Assembly: GCF_028649595.1 (NCBI RefSeq)
Contig: NZ_JAQSLK010000007.1
Coordinates: 1 to 64,000 of the forward strand
DNA length: 64,000 nt
DNA from: Campylobacter magnus
GTDB lineage: Bacteria; Campylobacterota; Campylobacteria; Campylobacterales; Campylobacteraceae
Reading direction: 5' to 3'
Shown here: positions 42,938 through 52,575 of the stretch, piece after piece
Numbering within the stretch: position 1 is the first letter of the stretch
Layout: each line of letters starts with the position of its first letter
Made by a program: the position numbers and the translations under genes
Notes under the pieces: model-generated
Databases searched by the model: none
Told to the model about the DNA's origin: nothing
Seen by the model: only the letters and a program-made list of their open reading frames with translations

Positions 42938-43281
42938 GGAATTGTAAAATTTGGCTGGCTCAGCTTGCGGGCGCTTTTAGCGAATTCTTTCTTGGGCAGC
43001 CCAGCTGCTCTGGCGAAACTTCTGCGGTAGTTTTCTACGCAAGCCGTCTTTTGGTTTTGATTATACTGGCGGCTTGCTTGAAATTCTACCACAGAATTTC
43101 GCCAGCAACTACCGTGGACACAGCCCCACGGCTAGCCCAGCGCAAGAATTCGCAAAACGAAGTTTCTGTGAAAAATCGCCTCGCAATCTTGGAGCCTAGT
43201 TTTTACAGCTGCTGTCGCGAGAACTAAAATTCTAAAATTTTCTAGTGTTTAGGGAATTTTAGATTTAAATTAAGGATAAAA
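42938..43281. repeat. 344-bp gap holding a 174-bp imperfect palindrome
   Basis: No gene is seen. Between 42980 and 43153 three nested arm pairs can be drawn: 42980-42997 with 43135-43153, 43011-43030 with 43086-43104, and 43039-43048 with 43068-43077, around a loop at 43049-43067. A second small hairpin CCGTGG/CCACGG sits at about 43112-43131. Bases 43153-43169 are the reverse complement of 40606-40622 inside the structured element copy 2. The remaining sequence ends with TCTAAAATTTTCTAG repeats and an AAGGATAAAA ribosome site for the next gene. Confidence 0.65.
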
Positions 43282-43656
43282 ATGCAAATTGATATAGTGC
43301 TTTTATTTGGTGTTGTTGCTTCTATTGTGGGCTCGATGTTTATTGCGCTACTATGTTCGCTGCCTGGTTTTGTGCTTGATTTTTTTACTGAGCTTGGAGG
43401 TAAAAAGCATTATATATTCTTGGCTCTCTCGCTTGTGGCTGCTTGTTATATGGCAAGTACTACCAAAGATAGTGGCTCTTATTTTATCCTAGATATTTTC
43501 TTAAATCTACTTGTTATTTACTTCGGGCTGTTTTTGCTAAAAGCACTAAAAAACATGGGCTCACGCCTTGGTTTTTGTAAAGCTTGTGATAAATTTAAAG
43601 ATAAAGTTAGAAAAAAAGTAAGAAGGCAAAATTATGAAGAAAATCAATATAATTGA
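43282..43656 (+). CDS. Small membrane protein of unknown function
   Basis: This 124-residue protein has three hydrophobic segments (VLLFGVVASIVGSMFIALLC; HYIFLALSLVAACYMAS; ILDIFLNLLVIYFGLFLL) and a strongly basic C-terminus (KFKDKVRKKVRRQN). The C-terminal CKAC pair might bind metal but is isolated. I do not recognise the family. The AAGGATAAAA ribosome site supports the start. Its 3' end overlaps the polA start by 23 bases. Confidence 0.6.
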   Translation: MQIDIVLLFGVVASIVGSMFIALLCSLPGFVLDFFTELGGKKHYIFLALSLVAACYMASTTKDSGSYFILDIFLNLLVIYFGLFLLKALKNMGSRLGFCKACDKFKDKVRKKVRRQNYEENQYN

Positions 43657-46342
43657 TAGTTTTGGGCTGTTTTTTAGACTGTATTATGCTATGATGGGCC
43701 TTCGCTCAGCTGCTGGCAAGCCAAGTGGCATGGTAAGCGGTCTTGCTACTTTTATAGAAAAGATGAATAGAGATTTTCCTTGCGATTATGCTATATTTGC
43801 TTTTGAGGGTGGTGGAGCTACCTTTCGGCATGAGATTTATCCAGCTTACAAAGCTACTAGAAAAGAAGCCCCAGCCGAGCTAAAAGAACAAATCCCAGTT
43901 TGTAAAGAAATGATAGAGCGCATGGGCTTTGCTAGCTTTGCTAAGGCTGGATATGAGGCTGATGATGTAATAGCAAGTCTGGTTAAAAAATACAGCGGCG
44001 AGTATGAAATAGACATACTTAGTAGTGATAAAGACCTTTTTGCGCTAATTAGCGATAGCGTAAAAATTGTAGATAGTAAAAATAAAATCTGGTATGACAA
44101 AGAAGGCTGTTTTCAAAAATACGGCGTCTATCCGCACCAAATCCGCGACTACCTAGCAATACTAGGCGATACTAGCGACAATGTCCCTGGTATAAAAGGG
44201 CTTGGCGAGCGTGGGGCAAGGGCGATTTTAGAGCAGTTTGGCAGCCTTGAAAATGCTATTGCAAACACTGAGCAAATCGCGAACACAAGAGCCAAAAATC
44301 AGCTTATCGCAGGCGCTGCTGAGAGCGAACTAAGCAAAAAGCTAATTACGCTTTATGCTGATATAGAAGGCTTGCCTGAGATTGAAAACTGCTTGTTGCC
44401 AAAAGAGCCTTTCATCAAAGTTGTGGATATTTTAAAAGAATATTCGTTAAATAGAATTCTTACAAAACTGCCAAAAACAGAGCAAAAAGAGCTATTTGAT
44501 GAGCCTAATTTTTTAAGTTCTAGTGATGAGAAAATTGCGCAAAAAGCAAAAGATAAAGAGCTTTTTAGCAAGGCGGCTTTAAGCTTTGAGAGCGTGCTGG
44601 TTTTGGATGAAAATGAGCTAGATACGCTCACGCAAAATCTAAGCGAAAATTGCGTAGTAGCGCTAGATACTGAAACCACTGGGCTTGATGTGAAAACTGC
44701 CAGAATTGTAGGCTTTAGCTTTTGCGTGCTAGCAAGCGAGCAAAGGGCTTATTATGTGCCTTTGGCTCATAATTATCTTGGCGCGCCAGCACAAGTTAGT
44801 CAAAATGCGGCAAAAAGGGCTTTGGAGCGAATTTATAAAGCGCAGGTTGTGGGACATAATCTAAAATATGATTTTGAGATTTTGCGAAATAATTTTGGGT
44901 TGGAACTGCCTAAAAACTACGCTGATACGATGATTTTAGCGTGGCTTCAAAATCCAGAGCAAAAATGCGCAATGGACGAGCTTGCTAGCAGGCTTTTTGC
45001 TTATGAAACTATAAAGTTTGAAAGTCTTGTAAATGTAAAAAAAGGGCAGGTTTTTGGCGATATTGAAGTAGAACTTGCTAGCAAATATGCTAGCGAGGAT
45101 GCTTTTATTACCTTGGAGTTTTATAAATACTTTAAGCAGACTTTAAGCAAGGAGCTTTGGGAAGTGGCAAAAAATCTAGAATTCCCTTTCATAGCTACTT
45201 TAATAAGCCTAGAGAAAAGCGGTATAAAGGCTGATTACAACGCACTTAATGCGCTAAATGAAAAAATCAGCGCAAGGCTAAAAGAACTTGAAGCGCAAAT
45301 TTATAAAATCGCAGGGCAAAGCTTTAATATAAACTCGCCAAAACAGCTAGGCGCAGTGCTTTTTGAACATTTAGGACTAAAAGCTGCTAAAAAGACAAAA
45401 AGTGGTTATAGCACCGATGAGAGCGTGCTTAGCGGCTTAGAGCATCCTATCGCTGCTCCACTTTTAGAATTCCGTGAGCTCGCTAAATTAAAAGGCACTT
45501 ATACTGAGCCTTTCATGCGCCTTAGTAGCTCTGGGGAGCGTGTTTATACGCATTTTTTACACACTGGCACAGCTACTGGAAGGCTTAGCTCTCACAGCCC
45601 AAATCTACAAAACATCCCCGCTCGCGGCAGTCTAGCTCGTGATGTGCGAAACTGCTTTGTAGCTGAGAATCAAAACATGCTTATTTCGCTTGATTACTCG
45701 CAAATCGAGCTTAGACTGCTAGCGCATTTTAGCACTGATCCTGCGCTTATAGCGGCTTTTAAGGCTGATGAGGACATACACGCACGAACGGCTATTTCTA
45801 TCTTTGGCGACTCTGAGCCCTCTCACAGAGCCGTGGCAAAGAGCATAAACTTTGGGCTTATTTATGGTATGGGAAGCTCTCGCTTGGCTTCTAATCTTGG
45901 CATTAGCACCAAAGAAGCAAAAGAATACATTGAGAGATATTTTGCTTCTTTTAGCACGATAAAATCCTATTTATCTAGCATCAAAACTCACGCAAGAGAG
46001 CATGGGCGCATTTTTACCTTGCTTGGCAGGCAGAGGGTTTTTGATTTTAGCTTGGCAGGGCCAAGAGAGCAAGCACTTTATGAAAGAGAGGCTGTAAATA
46101 GCGTATTTCAGGGCTCGGCTGCTGATATAATTAAACTAGCGATGAATGCTATTTATCCGCTTTTGGATGAAAATCACAAGATGATTTTACAGATCCACGA
46201 TGAGCTGATTTTTGAAGTCTCTGGTGGTGAGGCTGAGATTTTTGCTAAAAAAGTCGCAAATATAATGGAAAATGTGGTTAGCCTAAATGTGCCGCTAAAA
46301 GTAAATTACGCTATAGCCAAAAGCTGGGGCGAGCTAAAATAG
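43634..46342 (+). CDS. polA: DNA polymerase I
   Basis: This 902-residue polymerase fills gaps and removes RNA primers. The 5' nuclease domain (residues 1-290) has GYEADDVIASL and DKDLFAL. The 3'-5' exonuclease domain keeps its catalytic DxE in VALDTETTGLD near residue 344, so proofreading is probably intact, unlike some other epsilonproteobacterial PolA. The polymerase domain has LISLDYSQIELRLLAHFS near residue 686 (motif A), the KSINFGLIYGMG finger helix, and QIHDELIFEV near residue 853 (motif C). The repeat core AATCTAGAATTC lies in frame at 45173-45184 (NLEF). Confidence 0.95.
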   Translation: MKKINIIDSFGLFFRLYYAMMGLRSAAGKPSGMVSGLATFIEKMNRDFPCDYAIFAFEGGGATFRHEIYPAYKATRKEAPAELKEQIPVCKEMIERMGFASFAKAGYEADDVIASLVKKYSGEYEIDILSSDKDLFALISDSVKIVDSKNKIWYDKEGCFQKYGVYPHQIRDYLAILGDTSDNVPGIKGLGERGARAILEQFGSLENAIANTEQIANTRAKNQLIAGAAESELSKKLITLYADIEGLPEIENCLLPKEPFIKVVDILKEYSLNRILTKLPKTEQKELFDEPNFLSSSDEKIAQKAKDKELFSKAALSFESVLVLDENELDTLTQNLSENCVVALDTETTGLDVKTARIVGFSFCVLASEQRAYYVPLAHNYLGAPAQVSQNAAKRALERIYKAQVVGHNLKYDFEILRNNFGLELPKNYADTMILAWLQNPEQKCAMDELASRLFAYETIKFESLVNVKKGQVFGDIEVELASKYASEDAFITLEFYKYFKQTLSKELWEVAKNLEFPFIATLISLEKSGIKADYNALNALNEKISARLKELEAQIYKIAGQSFNINSPKQLGAVLFEHLGLKAAKKTKSGYSTDESVLSGLEHPIAAPLLEFRELAKLKGTYTEPFMRLSSSGERVYTHFLHTGTATGRLSSHSPNLQNIPARGSLARDVRNCFVAENQNMLISLDYSQIELRLLAHFSTDPALIAAFKADEDIHARTAISIFGDSEPSHRAVAKSINFGLIYGMGSSRLASNLGISTKEAKEYIERYFASFSTIKSYLSSIKTHAREHGRIFTLLGRQRVFDFSLAGPREQALYEREAVNSVFQGSAADIIKLAMNAIYPLLDENHKMILQIHDELIFEVSGGEAEIFAKKVANIMENVVSLNVPLKVNYAIAKSWGELK

Positions 46343-46354
46343 CTTTATGCTGGG

Positions 46355-46654
46355 GAATTCTAGATTTTTCTGGGGGTCAGGGGGTGTCTTTTGGGGAATT
46401 TTAGAATTCCGTCATTGCGAGGGAGCAAAGCGACCGAAGCTAGGAATTCCCTGCGTCATCCACTGGCTTGACCCGAGGATCTCATCACAAAAAATTTAGA
46501 ATTCCCTAAACTAGAATTCCTCCAAAAACGCAGATAAAGCAAGAGAATTTTAGATTTTAGCAGGGTTTTAGGGGCGGCAGCCCTAAGGATTTAGGGCGTA
46601 GCCCTTATAAAATTTGCGGGGCTAGGGGCTTGCCCCACTAAAGCGAGCAAAAAT
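46355..46654. repeat. Repeat block after polA
   Basis: A GGGGGTCAGGGGGTGTC repeat near 46370, GTCATTGCGAGGGAGCAAAG near 46411, a TTGACCCGAGGATC half-hairpin near 46467, and the three-hairpin element copy d at 46523-46652. It leads directly into the large tandem array at 46655. Confidence 0.8.
46523..46652 (+). repeat. Three-hairpin repeat element, copy d (diverged)
   Basis: It has the AAAAACGCAGATAAAGCAAG leader of copy a. The first two hairpins carry small losses, and the third hairpin (AGGCTAGAT stem) is replaced by GGGGCTAGGGGCTTGCCCC, a different sequence that again forms a stem. Confidence 0.8.
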
Positions 46655-46911
46655 CTAGAATTCCAATCTAGAATTCCAATCTAGAATTCCAATCTAGAAT
46701 TCCAATCTAGAATTCCAATCTAGAATTCCAATCTAGAATTCCAATCTAGAATTCCAATCTAGAATTCTTTAATCTAGAATTCTTTAATCTAGAATTCTTT
46801 AATCTAGAATTCTTTAATCTAGAATTCTTAATCTAGAATTCTTAATCTAGAATTCTTAATCTAGAATTCTTAATCTAGAATTCTTAATCTAGAATTCTTA
46901 ATCTAGAATTC
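46655..46911. repeat. Tandem array of 19 CTAGAATTC cores
   Basis: Eight units of 13 bp (CTAGAATTCCAAT) start at 46655, four of 15 bp (CTAGAATTCTTTAAT) at 46759, six of 14 bp (CTAGAATTCTTAAT) at 46819, and a final core at 46903. The change from one unit length to the next is abrupt, with near-perfect identity within each block. It lies about 100 bp upstream of the ribosomal S10 operon promoter. Confidence 0.95.
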
Positions 46912-47006
46912 CCCGCCGCCCAAAAAACTTCCTTTTTAAAAAGAACAAAATTCAAAAATTTTATATTTATTCTAGCATTTGTATTGCTTTTTTGTTTATT
47001 TTGTTA

Positions 47007-47012
47007 TATAAT
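47007..47012 (+). promoter_or_regulatory. -10 box of the S10 ribosomal operon
   Basis: TATAAT after a T-rich stretch, followed by ACGCGCTCTTTG. The same downstream GC-rich bases follow the -10 box at 58750, and a GC-rich start region is typical of ppGpp-controlled ribosomal promoters. The 130-nt leader has a small GTTGC/GCAAC hairpin at 47100-47115 and no clear ribosomal-protein binding site. Confidence 0.65.
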
Positions 47013-47140
47013 ACGCGCTCTTTGTCTTTGAAGCAAGCTGCTGGCGTATCCACACAAACGCTGTTTTTAAGGAGCCTCTGCGATAAAAAAGCCAAAGAAG
47101 TTGCCTAAAAGCAACACGATATTTAACCAAAAGGACAAAC

Positions 47141-47452
47141 ATGGAAAGAATTAGGCTAAAGCTTAAAGCCTACGACCACCGCGTTTTGGACCGCACAGTA
47201 AGTGCTATCGTAGATGCAGTTCGCCGCACAGGCGCAGATATCCGCGGTCCTATCCCAATGCCTACAAAGATTAAACGCTACACAGTGTTAAAATCTCCAC
47301 ATGTAAATAAAGATTCTCGTGAGCAATTTGAGATGAGAATTCACGCTCGTATGCTAGATATCGTAGCAGCTACGCCTGATACAGTTGATAGCCTAACAAA
47401 GCTTGACTTAGCTCCAGAAGTTAATGTCGAAGTTCGCGCTATGGGCAAGTAA
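47141..47452 (+). CDS. rpsJ: 30S ribosomal protein S10
   Basis: This 103-residue protein (NusE) sits in the 30S head and also joins the NusB antitermination complex. Family signatures are [18 protein letters not shown] and [17 protein letters not shown]. It is the first gene of the S10 operon, with an AAAAGGAC ribosome site. Confidence 0.98.
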   Translation: MERIRLKLKAYDHRVLDRTVSAIVDAVRRTGADIRGPIPMPTKIKRYTVLKSPHVNKDSREQFEMRIHARMLDIVAATPDTVDSLTKLDLAPEVNVEVRAMGK

Positions 47453-47463
47453 GGTGGTGAAAT

Positions 47464-48045
47464 ATGGAATATATTGTAGAAAAAATCGGTATGAGTAGGA
47501 CAGTTAGCGCTCCAAGCGTGCCTGTAACACTACTAAAACTTATCCCAGCAAAAGTATGTGCTCTTGGCAGTGATGGCAAAGCTATCGTAGCTTACGCTCA
47601 CACAAAAGCAGCAAATAAAGCAATAGCTGGACAACAAGCAAAATACGGTCTAAGCAAAGAATTCAACAGCTTTGCAACTCTAAGTGTAGCAAACACTGAG
47701 GCCGGCGGCGATGTAGATGTAAGCGCACTAAAAGAGGCTAAGCTTCTAAAAGTAAGCTTTAATACCAAAGGTAGAGGCTTTCAAGGTGTTATGAAACGCC
47801 ACGGCTTCTCAGGTGGTCCAAAAAGCCACGGTTCACGCTTTCACAGACGCCCAGGTTCTATTGGTAACTGCGAATGGCCAGGACGCGTTCAACCAGGTAT
47901 GAAAATGGCAGGACACTATGGTAATGAAAAAACTACCGTTAAAAACGAAATAATTAGCTTTGATGAGGCTAATGGTGTATTAGTTTTAAAAGGCTCTGTG
48001 CCTGGATTTAACGGTGCAATGGGTCGCATAAAGGTGGTAAAATGA
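47464..48045 (+). CDS. rplC: 50S ribosomal protein L3
   Basis: This 193-residue protein is an early assembly protein near the peptidyl transferase centre. Signatures are KIGMSRTVS at the start and [21 protein letters not shown], the conserved glycine- and histidine-rich loop. A GGTGG ribosome site lies in the 11-bp gap after rpsJ. The last four bases overlap rplD. Confidence 0.97.
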   Translation: MEYIVEKIGMSRTVSAPSVPVTLLKLIPAKVCALGSDGKAIVAYAHTKAANKAIAGQQAKYGLSKEFNSFATLSVANTEAGGDVDVSALKEAKLLKVSFNTKGRGFQGVMKRHGFSGGPKSHGSRFHRRPGSIGNCEWPGRVQPGMKMAGHYGNEKTTVKNEIISFDEANGVLVLKGSVPGFNGAMGRIKVVK

Positions 48046-48659
48046 GTAAAGTTACTATTTTAAACGATAAATTTCAAAATAGCGGTGAGATGGATTTGCC
48101 AGCAAGCTTTGCTGAGGTAAACTCTCACAACCTATATTTGTATGTAAAAAGCTATCTAGCAGGAATTCGCTCAAATACAGCGCATACAAAATCACGCCAC
48201 TTTGTAAGCGGCGGTGGTAAAAAACCATGGCGTCAAAAAGGTCGTGGCGGCGCAAGAGCAGGTTCAACTAGAACTCCTGTTTGGGTTGGCGGTGCTGTGG
48301 CATTTGGTCCAAAGAGTGATAGAAACTACACTCAAAAAGTTAATAAAAAACAAAAACGCCTAGCTCTAGAATTCGCTCTAAACGAAAAAGCAGCAAATGG
48401 CAAATTGTTTGCGCTTGAGAGCCTACAAATCACAAGCGGCAAGACAAAAGACGCAGCAGCAGTGCTAAAAAACACAAATGTCCGTGATGCGCTAATCGTG
48501 CTAAAAGAACTAAATGCAAGCACTTTGCTAGCTTTTAGAAATCTTAAAAACTGCTATGTAGTAGATGCTAGCGAAGTAAATGCGTATCTTGTAGCTGTTT
48601 ATGGCTCAGTAATCGCAGAAAAAGCAGCACTAGAAACAATTATCAGCAAAGAGGGTTAA
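48042..48659 (+). CDS. rplD: 50S ribosomal protein L4
   Basis: This 205-residue protein lines the exit tunnel with its extended loop ([20 protein letters not shown]). In E. coli L4 also represses the S10 operon through the leader; whether that occurs here is unknown. The final residues ([11 protein letters not shown]) are normal for the genus. One base separates it from rplW. Confidence 0.97.
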   Translation: MSKVTILNDKFQNSGEMDLPASFAEVNSHNLYLYVKSYLAGIRSNTAHTKSRHFVSGGGKKPWRQKGRGGARAGSTRTPVWVGGAVAFGPKSDRNYTQKVNKKQKRLALEFALNEKAANGKLFALESLQITSGKTKDAAAVLKNTNVRDALIVLKELNASTLLAFRNLKNCYVVDASEVNAYLVAVYGSVIAEKAALETIISKEG

Positions 48660-48660
48660 G

Positions 48661-48942
48661 ATGGCAGATATAACAGATATCAAAAGCATAGTTTATACTG
48701 AAAAAACTTTGGGCTTGCAAGAAAATGGTGTAGTAGTTATCCAAACTAGCCCAAGAGTAAGCAAAAACAGCCTAAAAGAGATGCTTAAAGAATACTTTGG
48801 AATTACTCCACTTAAAGTAAATTCTCTAAGAACTCACGCTAAGGTTAAAAGATTTAGAGGTAGAGCTGGCGTTCGTGATGCGCTTAAAAAATTCTATGTA
48901 ACTCTACCTGAGGGCGTTAGCCTAGACAAACAGGAGGCATAA
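48661..48942 (+). CDS. rplW: 50S ribosomal protein L23
   Basis: This 93-residue protein sits at the tunnel exit and is the docking site for trigger factor and SRP. The conserved [19 protein letters not shown] stretch, equivalent to VNTLxxKGKxKR in other bacteria, is present. An AGGAGG ribosome site for rplB overlaps its 3' end (CAGGAGGCATAAG). Confidence 0.96.
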   Translation: MADITDIKSIVYTEKTLGLQENGVVVIQTSPRVSKNSLKEMLKEYFGITPLKVNSLRTHAKVKRFRGRAGVRDALKKFYVTLPEGVSLDKQEA

Positions 48943-48943
48943 G

Positions 48944-49774
48944 ATGGCGATAGTTTCATATAAACCATATACTCCAAGCAGAAGATTTATGACAGGTCTT
49001 AGCTCTGAGAATATCACAGCTAAAGCCAGTGTTCGCTCACTGCTAGTAAAAATCCCAGCAACAGCTGGTAGAAACAACAATGGTCGCATCACAAGCCGCC
49101 ACAAAGAAGCAGGTGCTAAAAAGCTTTATCGTATCATTGACTTTAAACGCAAAAAATACGATATCCCTGCAAAAGTAGAGGCTATTGAGTATGACCCAAA
49201 TCGCAATTGTCGTATAGCTCTTCTTAGCTATGCTGATGGCGAGAAAAGATACATCATCCAACCAAGCGGTCTAAAAGTAGGTGATGTAGTAGCATCTGCT
49301 GAGACTGGTCTAGATATAAAACCAGGCAATGCAATGAAGCTAAAAAACATCCCAGTAGGTACTATCGTTCACAACATAGAGCTAAAACCAGGCAAAGGTG
49401 CTCAAATGGCTCGCTCAGCTGGTGGCTATGCTCAACTAATGGGTAAAGAAGAAAAATATGTAATCCTTCGCCTCCCAAGTGGTGAGATGCGCCAAGTTTT
49501 GGCTGAGTGTATGGCTACAATCGGCGTAGTAGGTAATGAAGACTGGGCAAATGTAACAATAGGTAAAGCAGGTCGCAATCGCTACCGCGGTATTCGTCCA
49601 CAAACTCGTGGTTCAGCAATGAACCCAGTAGATCACCCACACGGTGGTGGTGAAGGCAAGAAAAACTCTGGCCGTCATCCAGTAACACCATGGGGCAAAC
49701 CAACTAAGGGTGCGAAAACTCGCCGCAAAAAAGCAAGTGATAAGCTAATAATTTCAAGAAGAAAGGGTAAATAA
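48944..49774 (+). CDS. rplB: 50S ribosomal protein L2
   Basis: This 276-residue protein is needed for peptidyl transfer and subunit joining. Signatures are [19 protein letters not shown] near the start and the C-terminal [14 protein letters not shown] with the functionally important histidine, then a basic tail ([19 protein letters not shown]). Confidence 0.98.
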   Translation: MAIVSYKPYTPSRRFMTGLSSENITAKASVRSLLVKIPATAGRNNNGRITSRHKEAGAKKLYRIIDFKRKKYDIPAKVEAIEYDPNRNCRIALLSYADGEKRYIIQPSGLKVGDVVASAETGLDIKPGNAMKLKNIPVGTIVHNIELKPGKGAQMARSAGGYAQLMGKEEKYVILRLPSGEMRQVLAECMATIGVVGNEDWANVTIGKAGRNRYRGIRPQTRGSAMNPVDHPHGGGEGKKNSGRHPVTPWGKPTKGAKTRRKKASDKLIISRRKGK

Positions 49775-49775
49775 A

Positions 49776-50057
49776 ATGGCTAGATCTCTTAAAAAAGGGC
49801 CGTTTGTAGATGCTCATGTGCTTAAAAAAGTACAAGCGGCTAAAAAGGCTAATGACAATAAGCCTATTAAAACATGGTCTAGAAGAAGTACAATTCTTCC
49901 TGATATGATTGGGCTTACATTCAATGTTCATAATGGCAAAAACTTTATCCCTGTATATATAACTGAAAACCATGTAGGCTATAAGCTAGGCGAGTTTGCA
50001 CCAACTCGCACTTTCAAAGGCCACAAAGGCTCAGTTCAAAAGAAAATCGGTAAATAA
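49776..50057 (+). CDS. rpsS: 30S ribosomal protein S19
   Basis: This 93-residue protein of the 30S head contacts S13 and 16S rRNA. It starts [18 protein letters not shown] and contains the signature [13 protein letters not shown]-like segment (here [17 protein letters not shown]). One base follows the rplB stop. Confidence 0.97.
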   Translation: MARSLKKGPFVDAHVLKKVQAAKKANDNKPIKTWSRRSTILPDMIGLTFNVHNGKNFIPVYITENHVGYKLGEFAPTRTFKGHKGSVQKKIGK

Positions 50058-50068
50058 AGAAGGCAAAA

Positions 50069-50401
50069 ATGAGTAAATCAATCATAAAATTCGTTCGCCT
50101 TTCTCCAACAAAGGCAAGACTAATCGCAAGAGAAGTTCAAGGGATGAATGCTGAACTAGCACTTGCTAGCCTAAGCTTTATGCCAAATCGTGGTGCAAAA
50201 TACATAGCAACAGCTATTAGTTCAGCTGTGGCAAATGGTGGCTTTGAGCCAGAAGAAGTGGTAGTAAAAAGCTGCCGTGTGGATGCTGGTCCTGTGCTAA
50301 AAAGATTTCGTCCAAGAGCAAGAGGAAGCGCAAGTAGAATTCGCAAACCAACTAGCCATATCTTGGTAGAAGTAGCAAAAGCTACAAAAGACGAGAAATA
50401 A
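50069..50401 (+). CDS. rplV: 50S ribosomal protein L22
   Basis: This 110-residue protein has a beta-hairpin that reaches the exit tunnel. Signatures are [18 protein letters not shown] and [31 protein letters not shown] ribosome site precedes it. Confidence 0.97.
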   Translation: MSKSIIKFVRLSPTKARLIAREVQGMNAELALASLSFMPNRGAKYIATAISSAVANGGFEPEEVVVKSCRVDAGPVLKRFRPRARGSASRIRKPTSHILVEVAKATKDEK

Positions 50402-50412
50402 GGAAGCATAAA

Positions 50413-51111
50413 ATGGGACAAAAAGTAAATCCAATAGGTCTAAGACTAGGAATCAATAGAAATTGGGAATCTCGCTGGTTTCCTGCTAAGGCTACTTTGG
50501 CTGAGGGTATTAGCGAAGACTATAAGATCAGAAAATTCCTAAAAGCAAAACTATATTATGCTGGAATTTCACAAATCTTAATTGAGCGTACAGCTAAGAA
50601 AATTCGTATAACAGTAGTAGCTGCACGCCCAGGCGTAATCATTGGCAAAAAAGGTGGAGAAATCGACACCCTAAAAGCTGATGTAGTAAAACTAGTAAAT
50701 AAAGATGTAGCTATAAACATCAAAGAAGAGCGCCGTGCAGGCAGCTCAGCTCAGCTTGCAGCTGAAAATGTAGCTATGCAACTTGAGCGCCGTGTGGCTT
50801 TCCGCCGTGCGATGAAAAAAGTAATCCAAGGCGCACAAAAAGCAGGTGCAAAAGGTATCAAAATCTCAGTAGCAGGCCGCCTAGGTGGTGCTGAGATGGC
50901 TAGAACAGAGTGGTATTTAGAGGGTCGTGTTCCACTTCATACTCTAAGAGCAAAGATTGATTATGGCTTTGCTGAAGCTCATACTACATACGGAAATATC
51001 GGTATTAAAGTATGGATATTCAAAGGCGAAATTCTACAAAAAGGAATTCAAGCTGAAAAGAGTGAAGAAGCAGCTCCAAGAAAACCACGCCGCAGTAGAA
51101 GGAGCAAATAA
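50413..51111 (+). CDS. rpsC: 30S ribosomal protein S3
   Basis: This 232-residue protein of the mRNA entry site has an N-terminal [18 protein letters not shown], a KH domain with [13 protein letters not shown], and the C-terminal domain with [20 protein letters not shown]. The C-terminus is basic ([11 protein letters not shown]). Its stop overlaps the rplP start by one base (TAATG). Confidence 0.98.
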   Translation: MGQKVNPIGLRLGINRNWESRWFPAKATLAEGISEDYKIRKFLKAKLYYAGISQILIERTAKKIRITVVAARPGVIIGKKGGEIDTLKADVVKLVNKDVAINIKEERRAGSSAQLAAENVAMQLERRVAFRRAMKKVIQGAQKAGAKGIKISVAGRLGGAEMARTEWYLEGRVPLHTLRAKIDYGFAEAHTTYGNIGIKVWIFKGEILQKGIQAEKSEEAAPRKPRRSRRSK

Positions 51112-51536
51112 TGTTACAACCAAAAAGAACAAAATATCGCAAGATGATGAAAGGCCGTAACCGCGGCTATGCTACAAGGGGAACAAAGCTTGCTCTTGGT
51201 GAGTTTGGACTAAAGGCTATTGAGGCTGGTCGCATCAACTCACGCCAAATAGAAGCGGCTCGTCAAGCATATACTCGCCATGTAAAGCGTCAAGCAAAAT
51301 CATGGATTAGAGTTTTCCCTGACAAACCTATCACCAAAAAACCTCTAGAAACTCGTATGGGTAAAGGTAAAGGTGGAGTTGAAGAGTGGGTAATGAATAT
51401 TAAGCCAGGTCGCATAATATTTGAGCTTGCTGGTATTAGTGAGGAGCTTGCAAGAGAGGCTCTTACTATAGCTATGAACAAGCTTCCATTTAAAACCAAG
51501 TTTGTAACAAGAGAGAGCGAAAATGAAATATACTGA
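51111..51536 (+). CDS. rplP: 50S ribosomal protein L16
   Basis: This 141-residue protein near the A site has [20 protein letters not shown] at the N-terminus, then [20 protein letters not shown] and KGGVEEWV. It overlaps rpmC by 14 bases. Confidence 0.98.
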   Translation: MLQPKRTKYRKMMKGRNRGYATRGTKLALGEFGLKAIEAGRINSRQIEAARQAYTRHVKRQAKSWIRVFPDKPITKKPLETRMGKGKGGVEEWVMNIKPGRIIFELAGISEELAREALTIAMNKLPFKTKFVTRESENEIY

Positions 51537-51708
51537 GATAAAAGATAAAAGCGCAAGCGAGTTAGCTACGCTACTTAAAGAAAAAAAGGTGCTTTTATTT
51601 ACCCTTAGACAAAAGCTAAGAACTATGCAGCTTTCAAATCCAAATGAGATTAGAGAAACTCGCAAAGATATTGCTAAAATAAATACAGCAATTAGCGCAA
51701 AAGGATAA
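51523..51708 (+). CDS. rpmC: 50S ribosomal protein L29
   Basis: This 61-residue helical protein at the tunnel exit has [18 protein letters not shown] at the start and the signature [19 protein letters not shown]. Its start lies inside the end of rplP, an unusually long overlap in this operon, implying coupled translation. Confidence 0.95.
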   Translation: MKYTEIKDKSASELATLLKEKKVLLFTLRQKLRTMQLSNPNEIRETRKDIAKINTAISAKG

Positions 51709-51712
51709 AAAA

Positions 51713-51970
51713 ATGGCAGCAGATATGAAAAGAGTAATTCAAGGCCTTGTAGTAGCTAAATCAGGTGATAAAACTGCAAGTGTGCTAGTAGAACGCAGAG
51801 TTATGCACCCTAGATATCACAAATTCGTAAAAAGATTTAAAAAATATCTAGTGCATGATGAGAAGAATCAGCTAAATATCGGCGATACAGTGAGCGCAAT
51901 CGAGTGCCGCCCACTAAGCAAATCTAAAAAATTCCGCCTAAAAGCTGTTCTTAAAACAGGAGTTGAATAA
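51713..51970 (+). CDS. rpsQ: 30S ribosomal protein S17
   Basis: This 85-residue OB-fold protein is a primary 16S rRNA binder. It contains [20 protein letters not shown] and the signature [18 protein letters not shown]. It overlaps rplN by one base. Confidence 0.97.
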   Translation: MAADMKRVIQGLVVAKSGDKTASVLVERRVMHPRYHKFVKRFKKYLVHDEKNQLNIGDTVSAIECRPLSKSKKFRLKAVLKTGVE

Positions 51971-52338
51971 TGATACAAAGTTTTACAAGACTAGCAGTAG
52001 CTGATAATAGCGGAGCTAAAGAGCTAATGTGTATCAAAGTACTAGGCGGTAGTAAAAGACGCTATGCTAGCCTAGGCGATGTTATTGTTTGCTCAGTGAA
52101 AAAAGCTCTACCAAATGGTAAGATCAAAAAAGGTCAAGTGGTAAAAGCAGTAGTAGTTCGCACTAAAAAAGAGGTTCAAAGACCAGATGGTGCGCTAATC
52201 CGCTTTGATGAGAACGCAGCTGTAATCCTAGATGCAAAAAGAGAGCCAATTGGCACTCGTATCTTTGGACCAGTGGGAAGAGAAGTGCGCTATGCAAACT
52301 TTATGAAAATCGTATCGCTTGCGCCGGAGGTGTTATAA
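51970..52338 (+). CDS. rplN: 50S ribosomal protein L14
   Basis: This 122-residue beta-barrel protein at the subunit interface starts [20 protein letters not shown] and holds the signature [15 protein letters not shown]. It overlaps rplX by one base and carries a GGAGG ribosome site for it. Confidence 0.98.
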   Translation: MIQSFTRLAVADNSGAKELMCIKVLGGSKRRYASLGDVIVCSVKKALPNGKIKKGQVVKAVVVRTKKEVQRPDGALIRFDENAAVILDAKREPIGTRIFGPVGREVRYANFMKIVSLAPEVL

Positions 52339-52571
52339 TGGCAGTAAAATATAAAATCAAAAAAGGTGATAATGTAAAAATTATCGCTGGCGATGACAAG
52401 GGCAAAACAGCAAAAGTTACCCAAGTTTTAGCAAAAGAAGGCAAAGTAATTTGCGAAGGCATTAAAATAGCCAAAAAAGCTGTTAAACCAAGCGAAAAAT
52501 ATCAAAATGGTGGTTTTATAAATAAAGAAATGCCTATTGATATTTCAAATGTAGCAAAAGTAGAGGGCTAA
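52338..52571 (+). CDS. rplX: 50S ribosomal protein L24
   Basis: This 77-residue KOW-domain protein initiates 50S assembly. The KOW motif is [19 protein letters not shown], followed by [15 protein letters not shown]. It is shorter than the 100-residue enteric form, as is usual in epsilonproteobacteria. Confidence 0.96.
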   Translation: MAVKYKIKKGDNVKIIAGDDKGKTAKVTQVLAKEGKVICEGIKIAKKAVKPSEKYQNGGFINKEMPIDISNVAKVEG

Positions 52572-52575
52572 GAAA

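Noticed and set aside
42610-43092. Minus-strand open frame of 160 codons over rsmE
   Set aside because: Most of it is the reverse of rsmE, and the N-terminal part falls in the imperfect palindrome; codon use is unlike the neighbours.
43634-46342. Suspected loss of proofreading in PolA
   Set aside because: The DxE motif (ALDTETTG) is present, so the 3'-5' exonuclease site appears intact.
46523-46652. Three-hairpin element considered as a tRNA or riboswitch
   Set aside because: No cloverleaf or TTCRANY arm and no known aptamer core; it is present in four copies at unrelated sites.
46655-46911. Possible CRISPR array
   Set aside because: The units are directly adjacent with no unique spacers, the periods are 13-15 bp, and no cas genes are near.
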